A model generated the notes under the pieces. The model saw only the letters and a program-made list of their open reading frames with translations. It was not told the origin of the DNA and did not search any database. A DNA stretch of 64,000 bases from Coriaria nepalensis (Eukaryota > Streptophyta > Magnoliopsida > Cucurbitales > Coriariaceae): contig CP114482.1 of NCBI GenBank assembly GCA_027186245.1, positions 16,263,209 to 16,327,208 on the forward strand. The letters run 5' to 3'. The number at the start of each line of letters is the position of its first letter. Position 1 is the first letter of the stretch. The position numbers and the translations under genes were made by a program. Below, piece after piece: positions 38,801-51,880 of the stretch.

Positions 38801-40639
38801 AAGTCATGTCACTGAGTCTCTTCTAGTCGTTAAATCATTCTAAATTAGTTCGACCGAATATTATTTTCGCCCTTCAAATATTATTTTCTTACATAACTTG
38901 TAATTAATCTATTGAAGATAACAATGCATTATTTTAGCATTAAGGAGCATATCACTCAGTCTTTTCAATCATTAAATTGTTTAACAGCACTTCGAACCAA
39001 TTCTCTTTTCGCATTTAGAACGCCATCTTCATGCATAATTTGCAATTGATCTATTGATGGCAACTATGCATTTTTTTAGCCTTGAAGTCATATTTTTGCG
39101 TCTCCTTTAGTCAGTAAATCATTCTAAATCACTTCGTATAAAATTCGGCATTTAAACATGACTTTCGTGCATAACTTGCAGTTGATCTACTGAAGGCAAC
39201 AATGCATTTGTTTAGCCTTAAAGTCATGTCATTGAGTCTCTTTTAGTCATTAAATCATTCTAAATTAATTCGACCGAATTCTATTTTCGCCCTTCAAACA
39301 TTATTTTCTTACATAACTTGCAATTAATCTATTGAAGACAACAATGCATTATTTTAGCATTGAAAAGCATATCACTCAGTCTTTTCAATAATCAAATTCT
39401 TTGAAGGCACTTCGAACCAATTCTCTTTTTGCATTTAAAACGCGACTTTGGTGCATAACTTGCAATTGATCTATTGATGGCAACTATGCCTTTTTTAGCG
39501 TTCAAGTCATATTTTTGCGTCTCTTTTAGTCAGTAAATCATTCTAAATTGCTTCGAATGATATTCGGCCTTTAAACATGACTTTCGTGCGTAACTTGCAG
39601 TTGATCTATTGAAGGTAACAATGCATCTGTTTACCCTTAAAGTCATGTCATTGAGTCTCTTTTAGTCTTTAAATCATTCTAAATTAATTCGAACGAATTC
39701 TATTTTTGCCCTTCAAACATTATTTTCTTACATAACTTGTAATTGATCTATTGAATACAACAATGAATTATTTTATCATTAAAAAGCATATCACTGAGTA
39801 TTTTCAATCATTAAATTGTTTGAAGGGACTTCGAACCAATTCTCTTTTTGCATTTAAAACGCAACTTTAGTGCATAACTTGCAATTGATCTATTGATGGC
39901 AACTATGCATTTTTTAGCGTTCAAGTCATATTTTTGCGTCTCTTTTAGTCAGTAAATCATTCTAAATCACTACAAACGAAATTCGGCCTTTAAATATGAC
40001 TTTCGTGCATAACTTGCAGTTGATCTATTATAGGCAACAATGCATTTGTTTAGCCTTAAAGTCATGTCACTGAGTCTCTTCTAGTCATTAAATCATTCTA
40101 AATTACTTCGAACGAATTCTATCTTCGCCCTTCAAATATTATTTTCTTACATAACCTGTAATTAATCTATTGAAGACAACAATGCATTATTTTAGCATAA
40201 AAAAGCATATCACTCAGTCTTTTCAATCATTAAATTGTTTGTAGGCACTTCGAACCAATTCTCTTTTTGCATTTAAAACGCGACTTTCGTGCATAACTTG
40301 CAATTGATCTATTAATGGCAACTATGCCTTTTTTAGCGTTCAAGTCATATTTTTGCGTCTCTTTTAGTCAGTTAATCATTCTAAATCACTTCGAACGAAA
40401 TTCGGCCTTTAAACATGACTTTCGTGCGTAAGTTGCAGTTGATCTATTGAAGGCAACAATGCATTTGTTTAGCCTTAAAGTCATGTCACTGAGTCTCTTC
40501 CAGTCATTAAATCATTCTAAATTAGTTCGACCGAATTCTATTATCGCCCTTCAAATATTATTTTCTTACAGAACTTGTAATTAATCTATTGAAGACAACA
40601 ATACATTATTTTACCATTAAAAAGCATATCACTCAGTCT

Positions 40640-43600
40640 TTTCGATCATTAAATTGTTTGAAGGCACTTCGAACCAATTCTCTTTCTGCATTTAAAACGC
40701 GACTTTCGTGCATAACTTGCAATTGATCTATTGATGGCAACTATGCCTTTTTTAGCGTTCAAGTCATATTTTTGCGTCTCTTTTAGTCAGTAAATCATTC
40801 TAAATCACTTCGAACGAAATTCAGCCTTTAAACATGACTTTCGCGCGTAACTTGCAGTTGATCTATTGAAGGCTACAATGCATTTGTTTAGCCTTAAAGT
40901 CATGTCATTGAGACTCTTTTAGTCATTAGATCATTCTAAATTAATTCGAACGAATTCTATTTTCGCCCTTCAAACATTATTTTCTTACATAACTTGATAT
41001 TAATCTATTGAAGACAACAATGCATTATTTTAGCATTAAAAAGCATATCGCTCAGTCTTTTCAATCATTAAATTGTTTGAAGGCACTTCGAACCACTTCT
41101 CTTTTTGCATTTAAAATGCAACTTTCGTGCATAACTTGCAATTGATCTATTGATGACAACTCTGCATTTTTTAGCGTTCAAGCCATATTTTTGCGTCTCT
41201 TTTAGTCAGTAAATCATTCTAAATCACTTCGTATGGAATTCGGCATTTAAACATGACTTTCGTGCATAACTTGCAGTTGATCTATTATAGGGAACAATGC
41301 ATTTCTTTAGCCTTAAATTCATGTCACTGAGTCTCTTATAGTCATTAAATCATTCTAAATTAATTCGAACGAATTCTATTTTCGCCATTCAAATATTATT
41401 TTCTTACATAACTTGTAATTAATCTATTGAAGACAACAATGCATTATTTTAGCATTAAAAAGCATATCACTCAGTCTTTTCAATCATTAAATTGTTTGAA
41501 GGCACTTCGAACCAATTCTCTTTCTGCATTTAAAACGCGACTTTCGTGCATAACTTGCAATTGATCTATTGATGGCAACTATGCCTTTTTTAGCGTTCAA
41601 GTCATATTTTTGCGTCTCTTTTAATCAGTAAATCATTCTAAATCACTTCGAACGAAATTCGGCCTTTAAACATGAGTTTCGTGCGTAACTTGCAGTTGAT
41701 CTATTGAAGGCAACAATGCATTTGTTTAGCCTTAAAGTCATGTCATTGAATCTCTTTTAGTCATTAAATCATTCTAAATTAATTCGAACGAATTCTATTT
41801 TCGCCCTTCAAACATTATTTTCTTACATAACTTGCAATTAATCTATTGAAGACAACAATGCATTATTTTAGCATTAAAAAGCATATCGCTTAGTCTTTTC
41901 AATCATTAAATTGTTTGAAGGCACTTCGAACCAATTCTCTTTTTGCATTTAAAACGCAATCTTCGTGCATAACTTGCAATTGATCTATTGATGACAACTC
42001 TGCATTTTTTAGCGTTCAAGCCATATTTTTGCGTCTCTTTTAGTCAGTAAATCATTCTAAATCACTTCGTATGGAATTCGGCATTTAAACATGACTTTCG
42101 TGCATAACTTGCAGTTGATCTATTATAGGCAACAATGCATTTGTTTAGCCTTAAAGTCATGTCACTGAGTCTCTTCTAGTCATTACATCATTCTAAATTA
42201 GTTCGAACAAATTATATTTTCGCCCTTCAAATATTATTTTCTTACATAACTTGTAATTAATCTATTGAAGACAACAATGCATTATATTAGCATTAAAAAG
42301 CATATCACTCAGTCTTTTCAATCATTAAATTGTTTGAAGGCACTTCGAACCAATTCTCTTTTTGCATTTAAAACGCGACTTTCGTGCATAACTTGCAATT
42401 GATCTATTGATGGCAGCTATGCCTTTTTTAGCGTTCAAGTCATATTTTTGCGTCTCTTTTAGTCAGTAAATCATTCTAAATCACTTCGAACGAAATTCGG
42501 CCTTTAAACATGAGTTTCGTGCGTAACTTGCAGTTGATCTATTGAAGGCAACAATGCATTTGTTTAGCCTTAAAGTCATGTCATTGAGTCTCTTTTAGTC
42601 ATTAAATCATTCTAAATTAATTCGAACGAATTCTATTTCCGCCCTTCAAACATTATTTTCTTACATAACTTGCAATTAATCTATTGAAGACAACAATGCA
42701 TTATTTTAGCATTAAAAAGCATATCGCTCAGTCTTTTCAATCATTAAATTTTTTGAAGGCACTTCGAACCGATTCTCTTTCGGCATTTAAAACGCGACTT
42801 TCATGCATAACTTGCAATTGATCTATTGATGGCAACTATGCCTTTTTTAGCGTTCAAGTCATATTTTTGCGTCTCTTTTAGTCAGTAAATCATTCTAAAT
42901 CACTTCGAACGAAATTCGGCCTTTAAACATGACTTTCGCGCCTAACTTGCAGTTGATCTATTGAAGGCTACAATGCATTTGTTTAGCCTTAAAGTCATGT
43001 CATTGAGACTCTTTTAGTCATTAAATCATTCTAAATTAATTCGAACGAATTCTATTTTCGCCCTTCAAACATTATTTTCTTACATAACTTGCAATTAATC
43101 TATTGAAGACAACAATGCATTATTTTAGCATTAAAAAGCATATCGCTCAGTCTTTTCAATCATTAAATTGTTTGAAGGCACTTCGAACCACTTCTCTTTT
43201 GGCATTTAAAATGCAACTTTCGTGCATAACTTGCAATTGATCTATTGATGACAACTCTGCATTTTTTAGCGTTCAAGCCATATTTTTGCGTCTCTTTTAG
43301 TCAGTAAATCATTCTAAATCACTTCGTATGGAATTCGGCATTTAAACATGACTTTCGTGCATAACTTGCAGTTGATCTATTATAGGGAACAATGCATTTC
43401 TTTAGCCTTAAATTCATGTCACTGAGTCTCTTCTAGTCATTAAATCATTTTAAATTAGTTCGAACGAATTCTATTTTCGCCATTCAAATATTATTTTCTT
43501 ACATAACTTGTAATTAATCTATTGAACACAACAATGCATTATTTTAGCATTAAAAAGCATATCACTCAGTCTTTTCAATCATTAAATTGTTTGAAGGCAC

Positions 43601-44205
43601 TTCGAACCAATTCTCTTTCTGCATTTAAAACGCGACTTTCGTGCATAACTTGCAATTGATCTATTGATGGCAACTATGCCTTTTTTACCGTTCAAGTCAT
43701 ATTTTTGCGTCTCTTTTAATCAGTAAATCATTCTAAATCACTTCGAACGAAATTCGGCCTTTAAACATGAGTTTCGTGCGTAACTTGCAGTTGATCTATT
43801 GAAGGCAACAATGCATTTGTTTAGCCTTAAAGTCATGTCATTGAATCTCTTTTAGTCATTAAATCATTCTAAATTAATTCGACCGAATTCAATTTTCGCC
43901 CTTCAAACATTATTTTCTTACATAACTTGCAATTAATCTATTGAAGACAACAATGCATTATTTTAGCATTAAAAAGCATATCGCTTAGTCTTTTCAATCA
44001 TTAAATTGTTTGAAGGCACTTCGAACCAATTCTCTTTTTGCATTTAAAACGCAATCTTCGTGCATAACTTGCAATTGATCTATTGATGACAACTCTGCAT
44101 TTTTTAGCGTTCAAGCCATATTTTTGCGTCTCTTTTAGTCAGTAAATCATTATAAATCACTTCGTATGGAATTCGGCATTTAAACATGACTTTCGTGCAT
44201 AACTT
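40640..44205 (+). repeat. 2095-bp (five-trimer) diverged copy pair
   Basis: Markers recur at an offset of 2095 bp (5 x 419): GGCTACAATGC (40871 and 42966), GAGACTCTTTTAG (about 40910 and 43005), TAGGGAACAATGC (about 41288 and 43383), CATGAGTTTCG (41671 and 43766) and TTGAATCTC (about 41747 and 43842). The two copies differ at several sites, for example GCGCGTAAC versus GCGCCTAAC. Toward the right end of the region, around 42.1-42.2 versus 44.2-44.3 kb, they carry different B versions, so this pair is older than the 2514 and 9454-bp pairs or has been partly converted. A private marker of this area, ACAACTCTGCATTTTTTAG with CAAGCCAT, is at 41153, 41991, 43248, 44086 and 45762. Confidence 0.72.
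41781..41794. other. Perfect dyad at a B/C junction (AATTCG-AA-CGAATT)
   Basis: The junction between B and C reads AATTCGAACGAATT, an inverted repeat of six bases with a two-base centre. It contains BstBI-type TTCGAA and is followed by C, forming GAATTC. Most B/C junctions carry the same dyad or a one- or two-base variant (TTCGACCGAATT or AGTTCGAACGAATT). A/B junctions keep a shorter form (TTCG-AA-CGAA), and C/A junctions keep only TTCGAACC. Its regular placement suggests a binding site inherited from the ancestral monomer; that function is inference. Confidence 0.55.
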
Positions 44206-46799
44206 GCAGTTGATCTATTATAGGGAACAATGCATTTCTTTAGCCTTAAATTCATGTCACTGAGTCTCTTCTAGTCATTAAATCATTCTAAATTAGTTCG
44301 AACGAATTCTATTTTCGCCATTCAAATATTATTTTCTTACATAACTTGTAATTAATCTATTGAAGACAACAATGCATTATTTTAGCATTAAAAAGCATAT
44401 CACTCAGTCTTTTCAATCATTAAATTGTTTGAAGGCACTTCGAACCAATTCTCTTTCTGCATTTAAAACGCAACTTTTGTGCATAACTTGCAATTGATCT
44501 ATTGATGGCAACTATGCCTTTTTTAGCGTTCAAGTCATATTTTTGCGTCTCTTTTAGTCAGTAAATCATTCTAAATCACTTCGAACGAAATTCGGCCTTT
44601 AAACATGAGTTTCGTGCGTAACTTGCTGTTGATCTATTGAAGGCAACAATGCATTTGTTTAGCCTTAAAGTCATGTCATTGAGTCTCTTTTAGTCATTAA
44701 ATCATTCTAAATTAATTCGAACGAATTCTATTTTCGCCCTTCAAACATTATTTTCTTACATAAATTGCAATTAATCTATTGAATACAACAATGCATTATT
44801 TTAGCATTAAAAAGCATATCGCTGAGTCTTTTAAATCATTAAATTGTTTGAAGGCACTTCGAACCAATTCTCTTTCTGCATTTCAAACGCGACTTTCGTG
44901 CATAACTTGCAATTGATCTATTGATGGCAACTATGCCTTTTTTAGCGTTCAAGTCATATTTTTGCGTCTCTTTTAGTCAGTAAATCATTCTAAATCACTT
45001 CGAACGAAATTTAGCCTTTAAACATGACTTTCGTGCGTAACTTGCAATTGATCTATTGAAGGCAACAATGCATTTGTTTAGCCTTAAAGTCATGTCATTG
45101 AGTCTCTTTTAGTCATTAAATCATTCTAAATTAATTCGACCGAATTCTATTTTCGCCCTTCAAACATTATTTTCTTACATAACTTGCAATTAATCTATTG
45201 AAGACAACAATGCATTATTTTCGCATTAAAAAGCATATCGCTCAGTCTTTTCAATCATTAAATTGTTTGAAGGCACTTCGAACCAATTCTCTTTCTGCAT
45301 TTAAAACGCGACATTCGTGCATAACTTGCAATTGATCTATTGATGGCAACTATGCCTTTTTTAGCGTTCAAGTCATATTTTTGCGTCTCTTTTAGTCACT
45401 AAATCATTCTAAATCACTTCGAATGAAATTTGGCCTTTAAACATGACTTTCGTGCGTAACTTGCAGTTGATCTATTGAAGGCAACAATGCATTTGTTTAG
45501 CCTTAAAGTCATCTCATTGAGTCTCTTTTAGTCATTAAATCATTCTAAATTAATTCGACCGAATTCTATTTTCGCCCTTCAAACATTATTTTCTTACATA
45601 ACTTGCAATTAATCTATTGAAGACAACAATGCATTATTTTAGCATTAAAAAGCATATCGCTCAGTCTTTTCAATCATTAAATTGTTTGAAGGCACTTCGA
45701 ACCAATTCTCTTTTTGCATTTAAAACGCAACCTTCGTGCATAACTTGCAATTGATCTATTGATGACAACTCTGCATTTTTTAGCGTTCAAGCCATATTTT
45801 TGCGTCTCTTTTAGTCAGTAAATGATTCTAAATCACTTCGTATGGAATTCGGCATTTAAACATGACTTTCGTGCATAGCTTGCAGTTGATCTATTATAGG
45901 GAACAATGCATTTCTTTAGCCTTAAATTTATGTCACTGAGTCTCTTCTAGTCATTAAATTATTCTAAATTAGTTCGAACGAATTCAATTTTCGCCATTCA
46001 AATATTATTTTCTTACATAACTTGTAATTAATCTATTGAAGACAACAATGCATGATTTTAGCATTAAAGAGCATATCACTCAGTCTTTTCAATCATTAAA
46101 TTGTTTGAAGGCACTTCGAACCAATTCTCTTTTTGCATTTAAAACGCGACTTTCGTGCATAACTTGCAATTGATCTATTGATGGCTACTATGCCTTTTTT
46201 AGCGTTCAAGTCATATTTTTGCGTCTCTTTTAGTCAGTAAATCATTCTAAATCACTTCGTATGAAATTCGGCATTTAAACATGACTTTCGCGCATAACTT
46301 GCAGTTGATCTATTATAGGCAACAATGCATTTGTTTAGCCTTAAAGTCATGTCACTGAGTCTCTTCTAGTCATTACATCATTGTAAATTAGTTCGAACAA
46401 ATTATATTTTCGCCCTTCAAATATTATTTTCTTACATAACTTGTAATTAATCTATTGAAGACAACAATGCATTATTTTAGCATTAAAAAGCATATCACTC
46501 AGTCTTTTCAATCATTAAATTGTTTGAAGGCACTTCGAACCAATTCTCTTTTTGCATTTAAAACGCGACTTTCGTGCATAACTTGCAATTGATCTATTGA
46601 TGGCAACTATGCCTTTTTTAGCGTTCAAGTCATATTTTTGCGTCTCTTTTAGTCAGTAAATCATTCTAAATCACTTCGTATGAAATTCGGCATTTAAACA
46701 TGACTTTCGTGCATAACTTGCAGTTGATCTATTATAGGCAACAATGCATTTGTTTAGCCTTAAAGTCATGTCACTGAGTCTCTTCTAGTCATTAAATCA

Positions 46800-49700
46800 T
46801 TCTAAATTAGTTCGAACGAATTATATTTTCGCCCTTCAAATTTTATTTTCTTACATAACTTGTAATTAATCTATTGAAGACAACAATGCATTATTTCAGC
46901 ATTAAAAAGCATATCACTCAGTCTTTTCAATCATTAAATTGTTTGAAGGCACTTTGAACCAATTCTATTTTTGCATTTAAAACGCGACTTTCGTGCATAA
47001 CTTGCAATTGATCTATTGATGGCAACTATGCCTTTTTTAGCGTTCAAGTCATATTTTTGCATTTCTTTTACTCAGTAAATCATTCTAAATCATTTCGAAC
47101 GAAATTCGGCCTTTAAAGATGACTTTCGTGCGTAACTTGCGGTTGATCTATTGAAGGCAACAATGCATTTGTTTAGCCTTAAAGTCATGTCATTGAGTCT
47201 CTTTTAGTCATTAAATCATTCTAAATTAATTCGACCGAATTCTATTTTCGCCCTTCAAACATTATTTTCTTACATAACTTGCAATTAATCTATTGAAGAT
47301 AACAATGCATTATTTTAGCATTAAAAAGCATACCGCTCAGTCTTTTCAATCATTAAACTGTTTGAAGGCACTTCGAACCAATTCTCTTTTTGCATTTAAA
47401 ACGCGACTTTCGTGCATAACTTGCAATTGATCTATTGATGGCAACTCTGCATTTTTTAGCGTTCAAGCCATATTTTTGCGTCTCTTTTAGTCAGTAAATC
47501 ATTCTAAAGCACTTCGAACGAAATTCGGCCTTTAAACATGACTTTCGTGCGTAACTTGCAGTTGATCTATTGAATGCAACAATGCATTTGTTTAGCCTTA
47601 AAGTCATGTTATTGAGTCTCTTTTAGTCATTAAATCATTCTAAATTAATTCGACCGAATTCTATTTTCGCCCTTCAAACATTATTTTCTTACATAACTTG
47701 CAATTAATCTATTGAAGACAACAATGCATTATTTTAGCATTAAAAAGCTTATCACTCAGTCTTTTCAATCATTAAATTGTTTGAAGGCACTTCGAACCAA
47801 TTCTTCTTTTGCATTTAGAATGCCATCTTCGTGCATAATTTGCAATTTATCTATTGATGGCAACTATGCATTCTTTTAGCTATAAAGTCATATTTTTGCG
47901 TCTTTTTTAGTCAGTAAATCATTCTAAATCACTTCGTATGAAATTCGGCATTTAAACATGACTTTCGTGCATAACTTGCAGTTGATCTATTATAGGGAAC
48001 AATGCATTTCTTTAGCCTTAAATTCATGTCACTGAGTCTCTTCTAGTCATTAAATCATTCTAAATTAGTTCGAACGAATTATATTTTCGCCCTTCAAATA
48101 TTATTTTCTTACATAACTTGTAATTAATCTATTGAAGACAACAATGCATTATTTCAGCATTAAAAAGCATATCACTCAGTCTTTTCAATCATTAAATTGT
48201 TTGAAGGCACTTTGAACCAATTCTATTTTTGCATTTAAAACGCGACTTTCGTGCATAACTTGCAATTGATCTATTGATGGCAACTATGCCTTTTTTAGCG
48301 TTCAAGTCATATTTTTGCATTTCTTTTACTCAGTAAATCATTCTAAATCATTTCGAACGAAATTCGGCCTTTAAAGATGACTTTCGTGCGTAACTTGCGG
48401 TTGATCTATTGAAGGCAACAATGCATTTGTTTAGCCTTAAAATCATGTCATTGAGTCTCTTTTAGTCATTAAATCATTCTAAATTAATTCGACCGAATTC
48501 TATTTTCGCCCTTCAAACATTATTTTCTTACATAACTTGCAATTAATCTATTGAAGATAACAATGCATTATTTTAGCATTAAAAAGCATACCGCTCAGTC
48601 TTTTCAATCATTAAATTGTTTGAAGGCACTTCGAACCAATTCTCTTTTTGCATTTAAAACGCGACTTTCGTGCATAACTTGCAATTGATCTATTGATGGC
48701 AACTCTGCATTTTTTAGCGTTCAAGCCATATTTTTGCGTCTCTTTTAGTCAGTAAATCATTCTAAATCACTTCGTATGAAATTCGGCATTTAAACATGAC
48801 TTTCGTGCATAACTTGCAGTTGATCTATTATAGGCAACAATGCATTTGTTTAGCCTTAAATTCATGTCACTGAGTCTCTTCTAGTCATTAAATCATTCAA
48901 AATTAGTTCGAACGATTTCCATTTTCACCATTCAAATTTTATTTTCTTACATAGCTTGTAATTAATCTATTGAAGACAACAATGCATTATTTTAGCATTA
49001 AAAAGCATATCACTCATTCTTTTCAATCATTAAATTGTTTGAAGGCACTTCGAACCAATTCTTTTTTTGCATTTAGAACGCCATCTTCATGCATAATTTG
49101 CAATTGATCTATTGATGGCAACTATGCCTTTTTTAGCGTTCAAGTCATATTTTTGCGTCTTTTTTAGTCAGTAAATCATTCTAAATCACTTCGTATGAAA
49201 TTTGGCATTTAAACATGACTTTCGTGCATAACTTGCAGTTGATCTATTATAGGCAACAATGCATTTGTTTAGCCTTAAAGTCATGTCATTCAGTCTCTTT
49301 TAGTCATTAAATCATTCTAAATTAATTCGAACGAATTCTATTTTCGCCCTTCAAACATTATTTTCTTACATAACTTGCAATTAATCTATTGAAGGTAACA
49401 ATGCATTATTTTAGCATTAAAAAGCATACCGCTCAGTCTTTTCAATCATTAAATTGTTTGAAGGCACTTCGAACCAATTCTCTTTTTGCATTTAAAACGC
49501 GCCTTTCGTGCATAACTTGCAATTGATCTATTGATGGCAACTCTGCATTTTTTAGCGTTCAAGCCATATTTTTGCGTCTCTTTTAGTCAGTAAATCATTC
49601 TAAAGCACTTCGAACGAAATTCGGCCTTTAAACATGACTTTCGTGCGTAACTTGCAGTTGATCTATTGAATGCAACAATGCATTTGTTTAGCCTTAAAGT

Positions 49701-51270
49701 CATGTCATTGAGTCTCTTTTAGTCAGTAAATCATTCTTAATTAATTCGACCGAATTCTATTTTCGCCCTTCAAACATTATTTTCTTACATAACTTGCAAT
49801 TAATCTATTGAAGACAATAATGCATTATTTTAGCATTAAAAAGCATATCACTCAGCCTTTTCAATCATTAAATTGTTTGAAGGCACTTCGAACCAATTCT
49901 TTTTTTGCATTTAGAATGCCATCTTCGTGCATAATTTGCAATTTATCTATTGATGGGAACTATGCATTCTTTTAGCTTTAAAGTCATATTTTTGCGTCTT
50001 TTTTAGTCAGTAAATCATTCTAAATCACTTCGTATGAAATTCGGCATTTAAACATGACTTTCGTGCATAACTTGCAGTTGATCTATTATAGGGAACAATG
50101 CATTTCTTTAGCCTTAAATTCATGCCACTGAGTCTCTTCTAGTCATTAAATCATTCTAAATTAGTTCGAACGAATTATATTTTCGCCCTTCAAATATTAT
50201 TTTCTTACATAACTTGTAATTAATCTATTGAAGACAACAATGCATTATTTCAGCATTAAAAAGCATATCACTCAGTCTTTTCAATCATTAAATTGTTTGA
50301 AGGCACTTTGAACCAATTCTATTTTTGCATTTAAAACGCGACTTTCGTGCATAACTTGCAATTGATCTATTGATGGCAACTATGCCCTTTTTAGCGTTCA
50401 AGTCATATTTTTGCATTTCTTTTACTCAGTAAATCATTCTAAATCATTTCGAACGAAATTCGACCTTTAAAAATGACTTTCATGCGTAACTTGCAGTTGA
50501 TCTATTGAAGGCAACAATGCATTTGCTTAGCCTTAAAGTCATGTCATTGAGTCTCTTCTTGTCATTAAATCATTCTAAATTAATTCGAACGAATTCTATT
50601 TTTGCCCTTCAAACATTATTTTCTTACATAACTTGTAATTAATCTATTGAAGACAACAATGCATTATTTCAGCATTAAAAAGCATATCACTCAGTCTTTT
50701 CAATCATTAAATTGTTTGAAGGCACTTTGAACCAATTCTATTTTTGCATTTAAAACGCGACTTTCGTGCATAACTTGCAATTGATCTATTGATGGCAACG
50801 ATGCCTTTTTTAGCGTTCAAGTCATATTTTTGCATTTCTTTTACTCAGTAAATCATTCTAAATCATTTCGAACGAAATTCGGCCTTTAAAGATGACTTTC
50901 GTGCGTAACTTGCGGTTGATCTACTGAAGGCAACAATGCATTTGTTTAGCCTTAAAATCATGTCATTGAGTCTCTTTTAGTCATTAAATCATTCTAAATT
51001 AATTCGACCGAATTCTATTTTCGCCCTTCAAACATTATTTTCTTACATAACTTGCAATTAATCTATTGAAGATAACAATGCATTATTTTAGCATTAAAAA
51101 GCATACCGCTCAGTCTTTTCAATCATTAAATTGTTTGAAGGCACTTCGAACCAATTCTCTTTTTGCATTTAAAACGCGACTTTCGTGCATAACTTGCAAT
51201 TGATCTATTGATGGCAACTCTGCATTTTTTAGCGTTCAAGTCATATTTTTGCGTCTCTTTTGGTCAGTAA
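46800..51270 (+). repeat. Interleaved copy families P and Q
   Basis: Two block types alternate here. Block P, marked by TTTCAGCATTAAAAAGC, ACTTTGAACCAATTC, TTCTTTTACTCAG and GCATACCGCTCAG, lies at about 46800-47505, 48058-48763 and 50570-51230, with a partial copy at about 50150-50500. Block Q, marked by TTGAATGCAAC, TTTAGAATGCCATC and GGGAACAATGC, lies at about 47510-48060 and 49600-50160, an offset of about 2095 bp. Spacings are close to whole numbers of trimers (P at about 1258 and 3772 bp from its first copy). Copies differ at single sites, for example ATTAAACTG versus ATTAAATTG. The pattern suggests repeated overlapping exchanges in place of one simple duplication. Confidence 0.68.
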
Positions 51271-51880
51271 ATCATTCTAAATCACTTCGAACGAAATTCG
51301 GCATTTGAACATGACTTTCGTGCATAACTTGCAGTTGATCTATTATAGGCAACAATGCATTTGTTTAGCCTTAAAGTCACGTCACTGAGTCTCTTCTAGT
51401 CATTAAATCATTCTAAATTAGTTCGAACGAATTCTATTTTCGCCCTTCAAATATTATTTTCTTACATAACTTGCAATTAATCTATTGAAGACAATAATGC
51501 ATTATTTTAGCATTAAAAAGCATATCACTCAGTCTTTTCAATCATTAAATTGTTTGAAGGCACTTCGAACCAATTCTCTTTTTGCATTTAAAACGCGACT
51601 TTCGTGCATAACTTGCAATTGATCTATTGATGGCAACTATGCCTTTTTTAGCGTTCAAGTCATATTTTTGCGTCTCTTTTGGTCAGTAAATCATTCTAAA
51701 TCACTTCGAACGAAATTCGGCATTTGAACATGACTTTCGTGCATAACTTGCAGTTGATCTATTATAGGCAACAATGCATTTGTTTAGCCTTAAAGTCACG
51801 TCACTGAGTCTCTTCTAGTCATTAAATCATTCTAAATTAGTTCGAACGAATTCTATTTTCGCCCTTCAAATATTATTTTC
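51230..51880 (+). repeat. Single-trimer copy pair marked by GGTCAG and ATTTGAAC
   Basis: Two neighbouring trimers share TTTTGGTCAG, GGCATTTGAACATG and AAAGTCACGTCACTGAG, at about 51260-51400 and 51679-51820, 419 bp apart. The first is followed by a C monomer with CTTGCAATT and the second by one with CTTGTAATT, so the copied tract ends inside the C monomer or one C was converted afterwards. Confidence 0.72.
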
